NCBI RefSeq assembly: GCF_010993735.1
Contig: NZ_WQNI01000005.1
Location: 126,501-190,500, forward strand
Source: Chelativorans alearensis
GTDB lineage: Bacteria > Pseudomonadota > Alphaproteobacteria > Rhizobiales > Rhizobiaceae
Direction: 5' to 3'
Length of the DNA stretch: 64,000 bases
Part shown: piece by piece, positions 61,415 through 64,000 of the stretch
Layout of the letters: each line of letters begins with the position of its first letter
Numbering within the stretch: the first letter of the stretch is position 1
Made by a program: the position numbers and the translations under genes
Notes under the pieces: model-generated
What the model saw: only the letters and a program-made list of their open reading frames with translations
What the model was told of the DNA's origin: nothing
The model's database searches: none

Positions 61415-62500
61415 CTACTCCCCCGTCTCGTCCGGCCGCATCAGTCGTGCCCGCTCCACCGAGACCGCCTTGACCAGCGCCACCACCTCCTGCCCGACGG
61501 CAAGGCCGAGCGTGTCGGCGGACTTGCCGGTGATGCGCGAAACGAGCCTCTGTTCGCCAAGCGCCAGAAGGACATCTGCGGCCGAGCCCGTCACCGACAC
61601 GCGCTCGACCGTGCACGAAAGCTGGTTGCGGATGGAAAGCCCGTCATGCGGCCTTGTAGCGATTGCGACATCCGAAGCCCGCACCCTCAGCCGCACGCGG
61701 GCGCCCGCCGTCAGGCCGGGCGCCGGCAATTCCACCCTGGCGCCGCCGATATCCACGGTCGCCGTCTCGTAGTGCGGGTCGATGCCCGTCACCCGCCCCT
61801 CCAAAAGCGCGACGGTCTCCCCGCCCTCTTCCCCGCCGAGGATCTCGGCAGGCGAGCCGACGGCGCGCACGCGCCCCGCCTCCACGGCCACCACCCTGTC
61901 GGCAAGCCGCGCCACCTCGTCCGTCTCGTGACTGACATAGATGACGGGAATGCGCGTCTCACCCGCGACCGCCTCCAGATAGGGCAGTATCTCCGCCCGC
62001 CTCTGCCGGTCGAGCGAGGAGAGCGGCTCGTCCATCAGGAGGATCCGCGGATCGGCAAGAAGCGCCCGGCCGATGGCCACGCGCTGCCGCTCGCCGCCCG
62101 AAAGGGTGCCGGGCAGGCGGTCGAGATGGTCTTCGAGGCCCAGAAGCGCCACCACCTCTGGCAAGGGCCTTCCCGCCGCCCGCCGGCCGGCCCAGCGCGC
62201 ATAGGTGAGGTTCCGCCGCACGGAAAGATGGGGAAATAGCCTGTCCTCCTGAAAGACGAAGCCGATACCCCGCGCGCGCGCCGGCAGGTCGATGCCGGCC
62301 GCCGCATCAAAGAGCACGCGGCCGTCCGCCACGATGCGCCCTTCATCCGGCCTCGCCGTGCCGGCGATCATCTTGAGGATCGTGCTCTTGCCCGCCCCCG
62401 AGCGGCCGAAAAGCGCGGTCACGCCCGGCTCGGCGGTAAAACGCGCCGAGACCGCGAAGCTGCCGGCTTTGCCGGCAATGTCGACCTCAAGCCCGCCCAT
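61415..62500 (-). CDS. modC: Molybdate ABC transporter ATP-binding protein ModC
   Basis: 361 residues from the ATG at 62500 (MGGLEVDI), preceded by AAAGGGG; an ATG at 62518 would add six residues. Walker A GRSGAGKST, signature LSGGERQRVAIGRALL and Walker B RILLMDEPLSSLD are intact. The C-terminal MOP/TOBE domain (GLSIRNQLSCTVERVSVTGSAADVLLALGEQRLVSRITGKSADTLGLAVGQEVVALVK) is diagnostic for ModC. It overlaps the end of modB, so translation is coupled. Confidence 0.95.
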   Translation of the reverse strand: MGGLEVDIAGKAGSFAVSARFTAEPGVTALFGRSGAGKSTILKMIAGTARPDEGRIVADGRVLFDAAAGIDLPARARGIGFVFQEDRLFPHLSVRRNLTYARWAGRRAAGRPLPEVVALLGLEDHLDRLPGTLSGGERQRVAIGRALLADPRILLMDEPLSSLDRQRRAEILPYLEAVAGETRIPVIYVSHETDEVARLADRVVAVEAGRVRAVGSPAEILGGEEGGETVALLEGRVTGIDPHYETATVDIGGARVELPAPGLTAGARVRLRVRASDVAIATRPHDGLSIRNQLSCTVERVSVTGSAADVLLALGEQRLVSRITGKSADTLGLAVGQEVVALVKAVSVERARLMRPDETGE

Positions 62501-63194
62501 CGCCGCCCCTTTGCCCATCTCCGCCCCTCTGGATAAGCCGCCCCGCCCACTCCGACAAAAGCACCGCGCCGAGCGCCAACAGGATGGAGACGACGATGAG
62601 GCGCAGCGCCGCGGCGTCGCCGGTGGGGCTCTGTAAGAGGGCGTAGATCGCCAGCGAGAGCGTCTGCGTCTCACCGGGGATGTTGGAGACGAAGGTGATG
62701 GTGGCGCCAAACTCGCCCAGCGCCTTGGCAAATGCCAGGACGGCGCCGGCCAGTAGCCCCGGCAATGCCAGCGGCAGCGTCACCGTCAGGAAAACGATGA
62801 CGCGCGGCGCACCGAGCGTCGCCGCCGCCTCCTCGAGCCCCCGGTCGACCGCCTCCAGCGACAGGCGAATGGGCCGCACCAGCAGCGGAAAGGCCATGAC
62901 GCCGGCGGCAAGCGCGGCCCCTGTCCAGCGGAAGGCGAAGGTGAGGCCGAACACGGCCTCCATGATCCGGCCGAGTGGGCCTTGCGTGCCGAAGAGAAGG
63001 AGCAGCCCATAGCCGGTGGCGACCGGCGGCAGCACCAGCGGCAGGGTGACGATCGCCTGCAAAAGCCCCTTCCCGGCAAAGCGCCGGCGCGCCAGCAGCC
63101 ACGCCACGGCAAAAGCCGGCGGAAGCGCGCACAAGGTGGCCGCGATCGCCACCTTGGCGGATAACAGGATGATCGCCGTTTCGGTCTCCGTCAT
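62487..63194 (-). CDS. modB: Molybdate ABC transporter permease ModB
   Basis: 235 residues from the ATG at 63194, which overlaps the modA stop (ATGA). Five or six membrane segments. The permease loop FAKALGEFGATITFVSNIPGETQTLSLAIY matches ModB exactly in pattern. The PLVLPPVATGYGLLLLFG segment is also typical. It forms the inner-membrane channel with ModC. Confidence 0.95.
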   Translation of the reverse strand: MTETETAIILLSAKVAIAATLCALPPAFAVAWLLARRRFAGKGLLQAIVTLPLVLPPVATGYGLLLLFGTQGPLGRIMEAVFGLTFAFRWTGAALAAGVMAFPLLVRPIRLSLEAVDRGLEEAAATLGAPRVIVFLTVTLPLALPGLLAGAVLAFAKALGEFGATITFVSNIPGETQTLSLAIYALLQSPTGDAAALRLIVVSILLALGAVLLSEWAGRLIQRGGDGQRGGDGRA

Positions 63195-63949
63195 CGCCCG
63201 CCCGCCGTCATCGCATCGGGCCGAGCAAAGCCCAACGCGCGGAAAATCGCCTGCCCCTTGTCGCCCGCCAGGAAATCGAGAAAGGCTTCCGCCTGCGGCT
63301 TCGCCTTCACCGTTGCGGCGGCGGGATAGAGGATGGGCGGATGGCTCTCCGGCGGGAAGGTGTAGAGGGGGGGAAGCCCCGCCGCCTCCGCGTCCGACGC
63401 GTAGACGATCGCCGCCGCCGCCTCGCCACGCCGCGCAAGCTCCAGCGCCACGCGCACGTTCTCGGCATAGACGGCCCTCTCCCGCACCGTTTCCCACAGG
63501 CCGAGATGCGACAGGGCAGCCCGTGCGTAGCGCCCCGCCGGCACGTGGCTCGGGTCGCCCATGGCAATGCGCCCGCGGGCAAGAAGCGCGTCCGGCCGGC
63601 TGTCCGCCGCCGCCTCGGACGAGACGATGGCAAGCGCGTTCCCCGCCACCGTCTCGACGCTCGCCTCCCGGACAAGCCCGCGCTCAGTGAGCCAGTCCAT
63701 CCACGCGATATCGGCCGAGACATAGACATCGGCCGGCGCCCCCGCCTCGATCTGGCGCGCCAGCACGGAGCTCGCGGCAAGGGAAACGACGGCCTCGATC
63801 CCGCTTTCCGCCGTAAAGGCAGGCACCACGCGATCCATCGCGTCCTTCATGCTGGCGGCGGCAAAGATGGTAAGGCGCTCGGAAGCCCCCGCCGCGGGCG
63901 GAAGAAAGCCGGCAAGTGCCACGAGAACGGCGGCAACAACCTTGATCAA
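63191..63949 (-). CDS. modA: Molybdate-binding periplasmic protein ModA
   Basis: 252 residues. Signal peptide VVAAVLVALAGFLPPAAGAS. Binding-site motifs of ModA are present: IFAAASMKDAMDRV, SLAASSVLARQIEAGAPADVYVSADIAWMDWL and the C-terminal ETVRERAVYAENVRVALELARRGEAAAAIVYASDA. GGAGG lies flush against an ATG at 63955 but five bases before the TTG at 63949, so I prefer the TTG start; the ATG would add two residues. First gene of modABC. No clear ModE site was found in the 51 bases left before the window edge. Confidence 0.93.
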   Translation of the reverse strand: MIKVVAAVLVALAGFLPPAAGASERLTIFAAASMKDAMDRVVPAFTAESGIEAVVSLAASSVLARQIEAGAPADVYVSADIAWMDWLTERGLVREASVETVAGNALAIVSSEAAADSRPDALLARGRIAMGDPSHVPAGRYARAALSHLGLWETVRERAVYAENVRVALELARRGEAAAAIVYASDAEAAGLPPLYTFPPESHPPILYPAAATVKAKPQAEAFLDFLAGDKGQAIFRALGFARPDAMTAGGR

Positions 63950-64000
63950 ACACATCCTCCAGGGTCGGCGGCGCTCTCCGCGCCCATGAGCAGGACGTGA

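Overview
The window is high-GC (mid-60s percent by eye), densely packed alphaproteobacterial chromosome. Its gene order matches the flagellar region of Hyphomicrobiales (Rhizobiales), most like Phyllobacteriaceae/Brucellaceae such as Mesorhizobium, Chelativorans or Nitratireductor. Diagnostic genes are motC, motE, motD/fliK, flaF, flbT and the regulator gene ftcR (rem), with no fliA, flgM or fliDST in view. The species cannot be named from sequence alone.

Region 1 (1-10.9 kb, minus strand): three paralogous giant exported proteins in tandem. One is cut by the left edge; the others are 1485 and 1630 residues. They consist of DUF11-type beta-sandwich repeats, an SdrD-like B domain and an OmpA-like tail. 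Their leaders carry duplicated initiation regions, and the two complete genes share long near-identical blocks. A PuuB-like FAD oxidase gene follows at 11.1-12.4 kb.

Region 2 (12.4-47.7 kb): the flagellar regulon. A minus-strand operon (motA-fliM-fliN-fliG-flhB-orf) diverges from plus-strand blocks: DUF1217-flgF-fliI-orf; a lipoprotein gene; flgBC-fliE-flgGAI-motE-flgH-fliLP; flagellin; fliF-fliH-like-motBC-fliK-slt; ftcR; flgEKL-flaF-flbT-flgD-fliQ; flhA-fliR-fliJ-like-flgJ-flgN-like-orf. Six block heads (motA, the DUF1217 gene, flgB, fliF, flgE, flhA) share a fixed-spacing motif CRCRCAAG-N10-TA, 22-36 nt before the start codon. I interpret it as the promoter or FtcR site of this regulon. 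The flagellin gene has a different, structured leader. An ECF41 sigma factor and its AhpD-like partner, with a textbook ECF41 promoter, sit between fliQ and flhA.

Region 3 (47.9-64 kb): housekeeping and transport genes. These are a MarR regulator, an SCP2-domain protein, two GNAT acetyltransferases (one with an in-frame intergenic-repeat insertion), an ornithine/lysine decarboxylase behind a long structured speF-type leader, an amidase with a LysR regulator, a DUF1007/NicO nickel-cobalt pair, a class I aminotransferase, a TRAP transporter (dctP-dctQ-dctM) and a molybdate ABC transporter (modA-modB-modC). A double CtrA box lies in the convergent gap before dctM. No rRNA, tRNA, CRISPR array, insertion sequence or prophage was seen.
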